Shown: positions 25,804-33,776 of the stretch, in pieces
How the letters are laid out: the number at the start of each line of letters is the position of its first letter
Position numbering within the stretch: the stretch's first letter is position 1
Assembly (NCBI RefSeq): GCF_003386865.1
Contig: NZ_QTUA01000001.1
Coordinates: 2,790,001-2,854,000, forward strand
Direction: 5' to 3'
DNA from: Calidifontibacter indicus
GTDB taxonomy: Bacteria; Actinomycetota; Actinomycetes; Actinomycetales; Dermatophilaceae
Length of the DNA stretch: 64,000 nucleotides
Program-made: the position numbers and the translations under genes
The notes under the pieces: model-generated
Databases searched by the model: none
The model's input: only the letters and a program-made list of their open reading frames with translations
What the model was told of the DNA's origin: nothing

Positions 25804-26760
25804 TCATATTCGCCGAGTCCTGCTTCCGCCCCGAGCGCCTCGGGCCGCCGCGGCAACCCATTCGGGCCCACGAGCTCCGAAAAGGAGCCCGGGGGTGACC
25901 AGCGCGCGTAGCGCCAGTACCGTGCCGGCACGACCCGTCACTATCCGGATCGTCTCCCGCGTGACAGTAAGCACCCAGAACGCGCAACCGGCAGGTCGTC
26001 CACGTCTCATTGCCACCAGCCGAACGCGGTTGCAGAGCAAAAGTGCACGGAGACCGGGATGCGTTCCGGACGGACCTTCCAAGTGGACAGCTCGCGCTGT
26101 TGGCACGAACCTCGTCCGTAAGCCCGCGTCACGGACCCGAAGTCCAAAATCCGTCTCCTCGGAGAAAAGGAACCACGAAGGATCCCACTCTCCGACTTCA
26201 GCCCAGCAGCGCGTGCTGATGAGCTGGGTCGAACCTTCTGCCCAGTCGACATCGCGCACCGACTCGTAGTCGACCGCGGAGCTCACCACTTCACCGAACA
26301 CTGCGCTCCGCCCGGCTCGGGTGGCGCCAGCCAGCGCTTCGCCAAGGCCTCGCAAGAGTGTCGGCTCCCGACGCATCGACCAGATCAACCGACCGGCTCC
26401 GTCGGTGAGCTGCGGCACAGCGACCCCTACCCCCTGACCGTCGAGGGCATCCATGAGGGCAACGCCGCAGCCCGCCGCCAGTCGCACATCTGGATTCAGC
26501 ACGAGCACCGCGTCGTGGCGTGCGGCTGCGGCGACTCCTGCGTTGATGCCGGCGGAGTAGCCAAGGTTTCCGCCTGTCTCAACCACGGTCACTGCCGGGA
26601 ACAGCGCGCGGGCACAGTCGATGGTTCCATCGGAGGATCCGTTGTCAGCGATGACGAGCTCCCACTCAAGACCCGCCAAACCGTCCGGCAGAGAAGCGAT
26701 CAGTTCTTCTAGCAGCGGGGCGCTGTTGAACGTGACCACGACAACCGCGACGCGCCGCAT
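25804..26760 (-). CDS. Glycosyltransferase family 2, rhamnosyltransferase-like
   Basis: A 318-residue GT2 protein of the WbbL/rhamnosyltransferase type. It begins MRRVAVVVVTFNSAPLLEELIASLP, then WELVIADNGSSDGT, GGNLGYSAGINAGV, and the donor/metal motif LVLNPDVRL (NPD). The later block WFLFSEETDFGLRVRDAGLRTRFVP is characteristic of the group. The C-terminus is basic and partly hydrophobic. The ATG at 26760 is preferred over an upstream start at 26790 because the domain begins there. Acceptor and sugar are unknown, though rhamnose is common for this subgroup. Confidence 0.84.
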   Translation of the reverse strand: MRRVAVVVVTFNSAPLLEELIASLPDGLAGLEWELVIADNGSSDGTIDCARALFPAVTVVETGGNLGYSAGINAGVAAAARHDAVLVLNPDVRLAAGCGVALMDALDGQGVGVAVPQLTDGAGRLIWSMRREPTLLRGLGEALAGATRAGRSAVFGEVVSSAVDYESVRDVDWAEGSTQLISTRCWAEVGEWDPSWFLFSEETDFGLRVRDAGLRTRFVPTARAVHLEGPSGTHPGLRALLLCNRVRLVAMRRGRPAGCAFWVLTVTRETIRIVTGRAGTVLALRALVTPGLLFGARGPEWVAAAARGARGGSRTRRI

Positions 26761-26852
26761 CACACCACCGCTGAGCTCGGTCCCGGCCACGGGAGTCAGC
26801 GTCGCAGGTTTCCAGCCCGTTCGCGCCGATTTTCCGACTTCTTTCGAATGCC

Positions 26853-27770
26853 ATGTGCACGGACGCGCCTCCTGACATGCTCGGTTCTGTGTCCAGCGTC
26901 GACCACGTGATCCTCACCCGTTTCAACCTGCCGACCGCCGGAGTCGAAAGCTTGGTCCGTGCACGCGAGGGTTGGCTGCGCGAGCGGACGGAGCTGTTCG
27001 ATCGGTATTGCGCGCCATCGGTTGCGGCCCAGGAGGGTGCGCGCGTGACCTGGATCGTGTACCTCGATCCGGCAAGCCCGCAATGGCTCCTCGATCGGAT
27101 GAAGACACATGCCGACAGCGGCTTGCTCCACCCCATCCTGCGCGAGAAGGTCGGCCTTCGCGAGCTGCGGGAGGATCTCGCCTCCGTCGTGACCAACCGC
27201 GGAGAAGTGCTGCTTACGACGAACCTCGACAATGACGATGGTCTAGCCGTCGACTTCTGCAGCCGATTGACTGCCGTCACGACGGAGCACCCGCGAGCCG
27301 CCGTCTATGTGACCAACGGGCTCGTTCTGGCCGGGGACTCACTGTTCCGGATCCGTGATCGCCGCAATGCCTTCTGCTCGGTGCGGGAGTCCTGGGACTC
27401 TCCGGTGACCAGCTGGTCGGAGTACCACAACGAGTTGCACAGGGTGATGCCGACGATCGAACTCGGCGGGGCACCTGGCTGGTTGCAAGTCGTCCACGGC
27501 AACAACGTGAGCAATCGGATACGGGGGGTGATGGTTTCCCCTGCCGCATATCGCGCTGCTTTCGCCGTACGGCTCGACGTGCCGACACCGAACCGCAAGG
27601 CCCTGCTGATCGATCGTGCATTGAAGTCTCCGCTGCGGGTGGGGCGAGACAGAGGGCGGGCAGTTGCTCGCAGCGCAGCGCTCCGCGTTCTTGGGAAGGA
27701 ACGCTACGGTGCGTCGAAGGCCGCACTACACGCGGCCAGATCCCGGCTCCGCCATCGCTCCACCGCCTGA
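26853..27770 (+). CDS. Putative rhamnosyl transferase-family protein
   Basis: A 305-residue protein resembling the putative rhamnosyl transferase family (Rhamno_transf): VDHVILTRFNLPT, REGWLRERTELFDRYCAPSVAAQ, VTWIVYLDPASPQWLLDRM, and LLTTNLDNDDGLAVDFCSRL, where DNDD may bind metal. The last 60 residues are very basic. The domain starts about 16 residues after the ATG at 26853; an ATG at 26877 or GTG at 26889 is equally possible. Its 3' end overlaps the convergent O-antigen ligase-type gene by 45 bases. Activity has little experimental support for the family. Confidence 0.7.
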   Translation: MCTDAPPDMLGSVSSVDHVILTRFNLPTAGVESLVRAREGWLRERTELFDRYCAPSVAAQEGARVTWIVYLDPASPQWLLDRMKTHADSGLLHPILREKVGLRELREDLASVVTNRGEVLLTTNLDNDDGLAVDFCSRLTAVTTEHPRAAVYVTNGLVLAGDSLFRIRDRRNAFCSVRESWDSPVTSWSEYHNELHRVMPTIELGGAPGWLQVVHGNNVSNRIRGVMVSPAAYRAAFAVRLDVPTPNRKALLIDRALKSPLRVGRDRGRAVARSAALRVLGKERYGASKAALHAARSRLRHRSTA

Positions 27771-29111
27771 GGACGGGACAACTGGAGACAATTCGGGGAT
27801 CGGCAGACCCGCCGCTTGGCCGTCGCACCCTCCTATAACCCGGGTCGCACTCTCGACACGATGTAGACAACCAACCATTCCGAGAAGCAGAAACAGTGTT
27901 CCCATCGTCATCGGGAAGGCAAAGGCATCAAACATGAACAAGCATACGAATCCGGCCAGCACGGCCGCCAGCAGTGACATTGCCAGGTCTCGACCTTCCG
28001 GATCGCACCTCCTCCGGACACCTGCCGCAACGACGACGGCAGTGACTCCTAGCATGAGAAAAGCGACCGCGCCGACCACGCCGACCGTAACCAAGAGCAC
28101 CAGATATTGATTGTCAAATATCCAATACTTTGGCAGGAACGTACCCAAGCCTCGCCCAAACCAGGGATTCACCCGAATGAATTCCGCCGCCACCCCATAG
28201 CTATCCGTACGGGACTGGATACTCGGGTCGTTCTGTGCTCCTGTGAAGAGCTCTGTGACCGAGGTTACGAAGTGTGGCGTCGCGACCATCATGAACATGA
28301 CCCCCAGGGCGATGAAACCCAGCATCGCAAATCGACGTCGCTGTGGCCATCCGATCATGCAGACGACAAGCGCGATCGCACAGCCCAAGTAGGCTGATCG
28401 GGACGACGTCAGCGGAATCACTGCGCTGAGTGCCACCGCCGGAGCGAAGCGCAACCACTTTGACCGTTCGACGTGGAAGAACGCGACATGCCAAGTGAGG
28501 GGAAACAACATCGCAAGGATCACACCGTACTCAATTGGATGGGTCGCAGTGCCAGCGGGGCGTGGAAAACCACTTCGCGATCCGAGCCCGAAAGTTGGAC
28601 CTCCACTGAGCCCGGGAATCGCGATCTCATCCACCCATAGTCTGCGCGTGATGATCTGGACCAAGCCCAGTACCGCGATGGCTCCACCACACAGTGCGAG
28701 TCGCCAGACGAGCAACTCCAATCGGCTGCGGGCGTCGACGGCGTCCTGAGTCAGCAAGAACGCACCCGCCCACGAGAGCAACGTGAGAATCGCAACGTCT
28801 GCGGGACTGCGCTCATCCCCCAGCAATGGCCTCGACATTGCGTGCACGTAGGAAATGCCCGCACTGAAAAGGAACACGAAGACTGCAATTCTGACCGGGC
28901 GCCGACGGTTAAGCGCTGCAGGTCGCGGCCTGAAGTGCAGCAAGACCCAAAAAAACAAGCTGACAAGACCGACCAACATCGACGGGGCGCCAGCGCTTCC
29001 AAGGGAGTCGATGGTGAGCCTCGCGGGTATAAGCAACAGCATAGTAATGTAGAGCGTGATCCACGCCACCGCGTCCGCGTCCCTGATGGCCCGCCGCACT
29101 CCGATCGTCAC
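27726..29111 (-). CDS. O-antigen ligase/Wzy-type polymerase
   Basis: A 461-residue membrane protein with about ten to twelve helices and a large extracytoplasmic loop in the second half. The Wzy_C/O-antigen ligase pattern is visible as FPRPAGTATHPIEYGVILAMLFPLTWH, then PLTSSRSAYLGCAIALVV, and RTDSYGVAAEFIRVNPWFGRGLGTF...DNQYLVLLVTVGVVG. It probably polymerises repeat units or transfers the finished chain on the outer face of the membrane. The GTG start at 29111 overlaps the Wzz stop (GTGA). The gene is noticeably lower in GC than flanking metabolic genes. Confidence 0.86.
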   Translation of the reverse strand: MTIGVRRAIRDADAVAWITLYITMLLLIPARLTIDSLGSAGAPSMLVGLVSLFFWVLLHFRPRPAALNRRRPVRIAVFVFLFSAGISYVHAMSRPLLGDERSPADVAILTLLSWAGAFLLTQDAVDARSRLELLVWRLALCGGAIAVLGLVQIITRRLWVDEIAIPGLSGGPTFGLGSRSGFPRPAGTATHPIEYGVILAMLFPLTWHVAFFHVERSKWLRFAPAVALSAVIPLTSSRSAYLGCAIALVVCMIGWPQRRRFAMLGFIALGVMFMMVATPHFVTSVTELFTGAQNDPSIQSRTDSYGVAAEFIRVNPWFGRGLGTFLPKYWIFDNQYLVLLVTVGVVGAVAFLMLGVTAVVVAAGVRRRCDPEGRDLAMSLLAAVLAGFVCLFMFDAFAFPMTMGTLFLLLGMVGCLHRVESATRVIGGCDGQAAGLPIPELSPVVPSSGGGAMAEPGSGRV

Positions 29112-29923
29112 GACGATCCGGCCACTACCTGCTCGCCCACGGTCCTCTCATCGTCAACTTGCCGCGCTCCCCCTCGACGAGTCCGCCGGCTCGATGTCGA
29201 CCGAACGGCCGAGCTGTCGCCGACACCCTCCGGTGAGTTCCCGAGCGTCGAATCGGCATCCGGCAGTCGATCGATTGGTTCATGATCATCTGGACCCGGA
29301 TCGGCGGGCCCCTTGCCTGCACGCCTTTCCTTCCTACCCTGCAGGAAGGTGTCCGCAGCAAGTGTCGCCATGATTGTTCCAATCACGCCGAGAATGAAGG
29401 CGACGACCATCAGGCGACGCGTGGCTGAAATATTCTTTTTGGCAACCGCATCAACTCCGAGCGTAGTTGACCACATGTAGGAATCACTGCGCGCCTGCAC
29501 CTGTCGTTGTAACAGCTTCAGTTGCTTCGGGAGTTCCGCCACCAGATGCTTGAGTACCGCGATGGCAGCCTCGGGCGACGCGTCTTCCACCGATACAGCA
29601 ATGACAGGGCCGATGATCGTGTCGTCTCGGCGAACGGTGAATTGCGCCGTCGGCGAGATCTTTGCCACCGCCTCGTGGGCTGGAGTGCTGACAAAATAGG
29701 CGACCACAATGCTCGCCGGTTGTTCCAAGCCGTCGAGTTGGAGCAGTGGATTTCCGCCCTTGCCGACCGCGACCTTGGATGGCAGCATGAGCACCGATCC
29801 ATGAACTTCGTACTTCGGCGGGCTGGCGGCCTGCGCGCCGAAGACCAGCCCCACCGTGATGGCGAGGCCTAGAAGGAAGATGTACCACCTTCGAACTAGT
29901 GCACGAACTACGTCAACAACCAC
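29108..29923 (-). CDS. Wzz/YveK-type chain-length determinant protein
   Basis: A 271-residue protein with the Wzz topology: a short cytoplasmic start, a first helix (WYIFLLGLAITVGLVFGA), about 150 extracytoplasmic residues including helical LKHLVAELPKQLKLLQRQVQARS, and a second helix (LMVVAFILGVIGTIMATLAA), then a charged tail. There is no kinase domain. The GTG at 29923 is chosen because AAGGAG lies seven bases upstream; a GTG at 29950 lacks one. It overlaps the polymerase gene, the usual functional partner, and is divergent from a second Wzz-like gene. Confidence 0.8.
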   Translation of the reverse strand: MVVDVVRALVRRWYIFLLGLAITVGLVFGAQAASPPKYEVHGSVLMLPSKVAVGKGGNPLLQLDGLEQPASIVVAYFVSTPAHEAVAKISPTAQFTVRRDDTIIGPVIAVSVEDASPEAAIAVLKHLVAELPKQLKLLQRQVQARSDSYMWSTTLGVDAVAKKNISATRRLMVVAFILGVIGTIMATLAADTFLQGRKERRAGKGPADPGPDDHEPIDRLPDADSTLGNSPEGVGDSSAVRSTSSRRTRRGGARQVDDERTVGEQVVAGSS

Positions 29924-29983
29924 GGATTTCTCCTTCGGCGGGGTCCCCACTGCCCACGTCTCGTACTGTAGCTCTCGGAGGCG

Positions 29984-30667
29984 ATGCTGTTGACCGTTTG
30001 GGAGATCGTGCGCATGCTGCGCCGACGCTGGCTGGTAGTCCTCGTCGGCGTGGCCGTGACAGCAGCGCTCGCGAGAGGGCCACTCCGCAGCGATTCTGTG
30101 GTCTACAGCAGGACCGAGCTTGTGTTCTTGGCGCCCAGCAGCTCAATCAACCCGAACGCGATCCGAACGAGATCCAGTTCGGTCATCATGGCGGCCGGTG
30201 TGGTCGCACGCCGCGTGAATGGGCCCGCTCCGCCCCCGAAATTGGCCTCACCGGACGCGACGCTCGTCGGTCTGGGGACGCGTGACGGATGGTGGCTTCG
30301 CCTACCCGACACCGGAGGACAGTGGCGGCCGAACTTCACATCGCAACTCCTGATCCTCGAAGTGGTTGCCCCGACGTCGCATGCCGTGAAACTCCGCCAG
30401 GAGGCGCTGGTAACGCGGATTCGCACCGAACTGACGAGTCTGGAGGACAGCTTCGGTGTCTCCGGCGTCAACCGCATATCTGTCATCGAAGCTCCCGACG
30501 ACGCTGTCACATATCCCGTCACAGGCGATCGTCACCGGACCCTTGCCGTGCTCGCGCTCCTCGGCGGCAGCGCGACCTTGTGTGCTGTCGTGGTCACGGA
30601 AAACATCATGATCCGCACCACCTCGAAACGCAGAGCCGTGCACAGGTCCGTTCAAGCGAGAACTTAG
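29984..30667 (+). CDS. Second Wzz-like membrane protein
   Basis: A 227-residue protein with two helices flanking an outside domain: EIVRMLRRRWLVVLVGVAVTAALA at the start and TLAVLALLGGSATLCAVVVTENIM near the end. The layout and the RRRWLVVLVGV start resemble polysaccharide chain-length regulators of actinobacteria, with VVAPTSHAVKLRQEALVTRIRTEL forming a helix. Sequence support is weaker than for the adjacent minus-strand gene. GGAGG precedes the ATG at 29984. Only about 60 bases separate the two divergent starts, so they probably share a promoter region. Confidence 0.6.
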   Translation: MLLTVWEIVRMLRRRWLVVLVGVAVTAALARGPLRSDSVVYSRTELVFLAPSSSINPNAIRTRSSSVIMAAGVVARRVNGPAPPPKLASPDATLVGLGTRDGWWLRLPDTGGQWRPNFTSQLLILEVVAPTSHAVKLRQEALVTRIRTELTSLEDSFGVSGVNRISVIEAPDDAVTYPVTGDRHRTLAVLALLGGSATLCAVVVTENIMIRTTSKRRAVHRSVQART

Positions 30668-30678
30668 ACCGCGCCCGC

Positions 30679-30945
30679 TCATTCCGGAATGTGCTGGTCC
30701 ACGAACTCAGCGAGGGCGCCAACTGTTTCGAAGATATCCTCGCCGAACTCCGAGTCTTCGACAAGAATCCCGAAATGGTCCTCCAGAGCTGCTACCAAGG
30801 CGACCACACCAAGCGAGTCGAGCTCCGGCATGGCGCCGAACATTATGGTTTGGGCGGTCAACTCACTGGGGTGAACATCCAGCTCAAGGGCTTGCACGAC
30901 GACGTCTCGCACGGCGTCGAGAGTCGAGGCTGATGGGTGGTTCAT
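30679..30945 (-). CDS. Acyl carrier protein of the ligase/decarboxylase/carrier trio
   Basis: An 88-residue acidic helical protein. The phosphopantetheine attachment motif is PELDSLGVVALVAALEDHFGI, with Ser at about residue 43. This is the standard D-S-L carrier motif. It ends the minus-strand glycan operon, 18 bases after the PLP decarboxylase, and is preceded by GGAG. The neighbouring AMP-forming ligase is the obvious enzyme to load it. It is not the housekeeping fatty-acid ACP, given its sequence and position. Confidence 0.88.
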   Translation of the reverse strand: MNHPSASTLDAVRDVVVQALELDVHPSELTAQTIMFGAMPELDSLGVVALVAALEDHFGILVEDSEFGEDIFETVGALAEFVDQHIPE

Positions 30946-30963
30946 TGGTGCTCCGTTCGTGAA

Positions 30964-32199
30964 TCAGGCAAGGATCTCGGCGGGCGCCGGATGACCGAGG
31001 AAAGCAGTAGGGCTGGCCGTGAGCCCATAGGCGCCGGCTTGGAATATTGCGATCATGTCGCCAATTCTCGCCTCTGGGATCGTCACATCGTTACCAAGCA
31101 TGTCGAGTGGGGTGCACAGGCAGCCGACGACGGTCGCCTTCTCCGCCCCCGCAAGCGAATCCGTGTCGAGGCGGTCGGCGACCACAAGTGGGTAGTTTCG
31201 GCGAATCGCCTGACCGAAGTTACCCGATGCCGCAAGCTGATGATGCATACCCCCATCGACGACCACATATTTTCGACCCCGTGACCACTTCACGTCGACC
31301 ACTCGAGTCACGTAGACGCCGCACTCGCCAACGATATAGCGACCGAGTTCGATCACCGGGACCGCTTCCGGGAAGCGTTCGGCAATGGACCCGTCGACCA
31401 AGGCGGTGAGCGCTTCGCCGACGACGTTGAGATCCAAGGGACGGTCGCGCTCGACGTACGGAATTCCGAAGCCGCCGCCCAAGTTCAGATATCGCACTGG
31501 CTGAGGGAGCGCGTCAGCAAATCCCGCGAGCAGTTCCACTGTGCTCCGTTGTGCCGCGGCAATGACCTCAGCGTGCAGGTTCTGCGAACCGGCGAACACA
31601 TGGAAGCCAATCACATCGACGCCGGAGGTCGAGAACTCCGAGAGCAAATCGCCGACGATCTCAGAGTCGACTCCGAACTGCTGGGGTCCTCCTCCCATCC
31701 GCATCCCCGAGCCCTTGACGGCAAAGTCTGGGTTCACCCGGAGAGCAACAGCCGGGATCAACCCGAGTTCGTCCCCAGCCGCAATGACGCGAATCATCTC
31801 TGTCCGGGATTCGACCTCGATGAGCACGCCCGCTGCGACAGCCTGCCGCACCTCGGCTTCGGTTTTTCCAGGGCCCGCGAAACTTATGCGTCCGGGTTTC
31901 ACGACCGTATCGAGTGCGGTTCGAAGCTCAAGCCCACTCGCAACATCGAGCCGATCGACGAGGCGCGCAACATGCTGCACGACCGCAGGCATCGGGTTGG
32001 CCTTCATCGCGTAACTGAGCTGCACGGTGGGCGGAAGCGTGGCCCGGAGCAACGTAAGTCGGGCGTCGAGGAGCCCTCGGTCGTAGGCGAAGAACGGAGT
32101 CGTTCCGACCCGTGCGGCCAGCCGGTCGAGCGGCATACCCCCGACTCGGAGCTGTCCGTCGACAGTGCCGAAGGCTGCGACGTGTTCCAAGGGCATCAT
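30964..32199 (-). CDS. PLP-dependent fold-III decarboxylase, exosortase A-associated type
   Basis: A 411-residue alanine-racemase-fold decarboxylase related to diaminopimelate and ornithine decarboxylases. Visible: the PLP lysine in YAMKANPMPAVV near residue 65, FHVFAGSQN, NLGGGFGIPY, PVIELGRYIVGECGVYVTRV, a long KYVVVDGGMHHQLAASGNFGQ segment and VGCLCTPLDMLG near the C-terminus (dimer-site Cys and Asp). These particular segments match the decarboxylase of exosortase-A/PEP-CTERM loci more than biosynthetic LysA. The ATG overlaps the ligase stop (ATGATG). Substrate is unknown; an amino acid or its carrier thioester is plausible. Confidence 0.85.
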   Translation of the reverse strand: MMPLEHVAAFGTVDGQLRVGGMPLDRLAARVGTTPFFAYDRGLLDARLTLLRATLPPTVQLSYAMKANPMPAVVQHVARLVDRLDVASGLELRTALDTVVKPGRISFAGPGKTEAEVRQAVAAGVLIEVESRTEMIRVIAAGDELGLIPAVALRVNPDFAVKGSGMRMGGGPQQFGVDSEIVGDLLSEFSTSGVDVIGFHVFAGSQNLHAEVIAAAQRSTVELLAGFADALPQPVRYLNLGGGFGIPYVERDRPLDLNVVGEALTALVDGSIAERFPEAVPVIELGRYIVGECGVYVTRVVDVKWSRGRKYVVVDGGMHHQLAASGNFGQAIRRNYPLVVADRLDTDSLAGAEKATVVGCLCTPLDMLGNDVTIPEARIGDMIAIFQAGAYGLTASPTAFLGHPAPAEILA

Positions 32200-33776
32200 G
32201 TTCGCTCCCCGAGCTCCAACCGGATGAGTGCGCGGTCAAACTTGCCGTTCGGAGATCGTGGGAGGTCGGCACGCACGTCTACCCGCCCTGGCACCATGTA
32301 GAGCGGCACACGCCTGCGCAATGCAGCCACGAGATCGTCCGGGTCGAGGGCACCAGCCACCGGAGCCACGACCAACGCGATGCGCTGGCCGAGGGTGTCG
32401 TCCGGGATCCCCAAGGCCACTGCGTCGCGAACCAAACCGCTGGCATATGCCGCTTCCTCGATCTCAGTCGGACTCACTCGGTACCCAGATGTCTTGATCA
32501 TTTCGTCTGCCCGACCGACGAAGTAGAGGTATCCCTCGCTGTCGGCGACGACGGTGTCGCCCGACCACACTGCCAGCTCGTGTGCGCGCCATTCCTGGCC
32601 CGGGCGCATGATCGGTCGATATCTCTCGGCTGTGCGGGCTGGGTCATTCCAGTACCCGAGTGCGACGAGTGGCCCACGATGGACGAGCTCACCCTCTTCG
32701 CCGGGCTCGCACTGCGTCCCGTCCGGGCGAAGCACGAGCACCTCTGCGTTCGGAATCGCTTTACCGATCGAGTCCGGTCGTATGTCGACCTGTGCCGGGT
32801 CAAGGAAGGTCGACCGGAAGGCTTCAGTCAGCCCGTACATCAGATATGGGCTGGCGCAACTGAATTCGGCGCGCAGCCGTTCCAGAAGTGGCCGCGGCAT
32901 CCGCCCGCCCGTGTTGGCGAAGTAGCGCAATCGGGCAGCGGTCTGGGCAGGCCATGCCACATCGGCAAGTTGCACCCACAGTGGGGGGACGCAGGTGAGG
33001 CCCGTGACGCCATATTGTTCACATAGTTTCGGCACTTCGGCCGGAAGCAGGAAGTTCATCAGGACGCAGTGCGCCCCGACAGCAAACGCCGTCGTGATCT
33101 GACTCAGCCCGGCGTCGAAACTCAGGGGCAGCACGCTGAGTATCACATCGTCCGCTGTGTTGCCCAGATAGGAGCTGACGCTTTCCGCTCCGACAATGAG
33201 GTTGCGATGACTGAGCACCACGCCCTTAGGTCGACCGGTGCTGCCGGAGGTGTAGAGGATCGCGGCCGGGTCGTTGTCGATCACCGGCACCGCCCCGAAG
33301 GCCTCTGTCTGCTGCCCCAAGCCCACCTTCCACGGGCGCACGTCGAGGCCGGCGTCTGCCCCGATCGCCGCGTCTGAGTGCCGTCCGACAAGCACAGCTC
33401 GCTCAACTGCGCATCGGGCCATTGCGGGTGCAAGCAGGCTCAACCGTTCCGGGGACGTGAACAGCACGCGAGCGCCACTGTCGGCGAGGATGTGCTCAAC
33501 CTGTGCCACTTTCAACACGTGGTTGACCGGCACGAACACACCACCGGCAGCTGAGACCGCGAACATCGCGATCACCGTCTCGAGCCGCTTCTCGAGGTAG
33601 ATTGCGACCCGGTCGCCGCGGCGGAGCCCTGCATCCTGCAGGTCACGAGCGATCGCCTGTGCCGCATTCCACACTTCACCGTAGTGAAGTGTCTCCTGCT
33701 TGTAGCTCAGTGCAGGGGCCGAAGGCGTTGCCGCAGCCGTTGTCCTGAGCAGGTCATGGAAACCAATCCGTATCAC
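32196..33776 (-). CDS. AMP-forming acyl/aminoacyl-CoA ligase-like enzyme, exosortase A-associated type
   Basis: A 526-residue ANL-family adenylating enzyme. Core motifs are AAILYTSGSTGRPKGVVLSHRNL near residue 170, YLMYGLTEAFRSTFL near 290, VWSGDTVVADSEGYLYFVGRADEMIKTSGYRVSPTEIE and a C-terminal PNGKFDRALIR lysine. The YGLTEAFRSTFL motif and overall pattern match the acyl-CoA ligase of exosortase-A loci. The GTG at 33776 is chosen because it overlaps the upstream glycosyltransferase stop as GTGA; a GTG at 33785 is also open. It probably loads the adjacent ACP with a carboxylic or amino acid. Confidence 0.86.
   Translation of the reverse strand: MIRIGFHDLLRTTAAATPSAPALSYKQETLHYGEVWNAAQAIARDLQDAGLRRGDRVAIYLEKRLETVIAMFAVSAAGGVFVPVNHVLKVAQVEHILADSGARVLFTSPERLSLLAPAMARCAVERAVLVGRHSDAAIGADAGLDVRPWKVGLGQQTEAFGAVPVIDNDPAAILYTSGSTGRPKGVVLSHRNLIVGAESVSSYLGNTADDVILSVLPLSFDAGLSQITTAFAVGAHCVLMNFLLPAEVPKLCEQYGVTGLTCVPPLWVQLADVAWPAQTAARLRYFANTGGRMPRPLLERLRAEFSCASPYLMYGLTEAFRSTFLDPAQVDIRPDSIGKAIPNAEVLVLRPDGTQCEPGEEGELVHRGPLVALGYWNDPARTAERYRPIMRPGQEWRAHELAVWSGDTVVADSEGYLYFVGRADEMIKTSGYRVSPTEIEEAAYASGLVRDAVALGIPDDTLGQRIALVVAPVAGALDPDDLVAALRRRVPLYMVPGRVDVRADLPRSPNGKFDRALIRLELGERT

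Noticed and set aside
30964-32199. Ordinary diaminopimelate decarboxylase (lysA)
   Set aside because: The context is a carrier protein and ligase, and the segments match the exosortase-associated subgroup better; lysine genes are not adjacent. Not fully excluded without a profile search.
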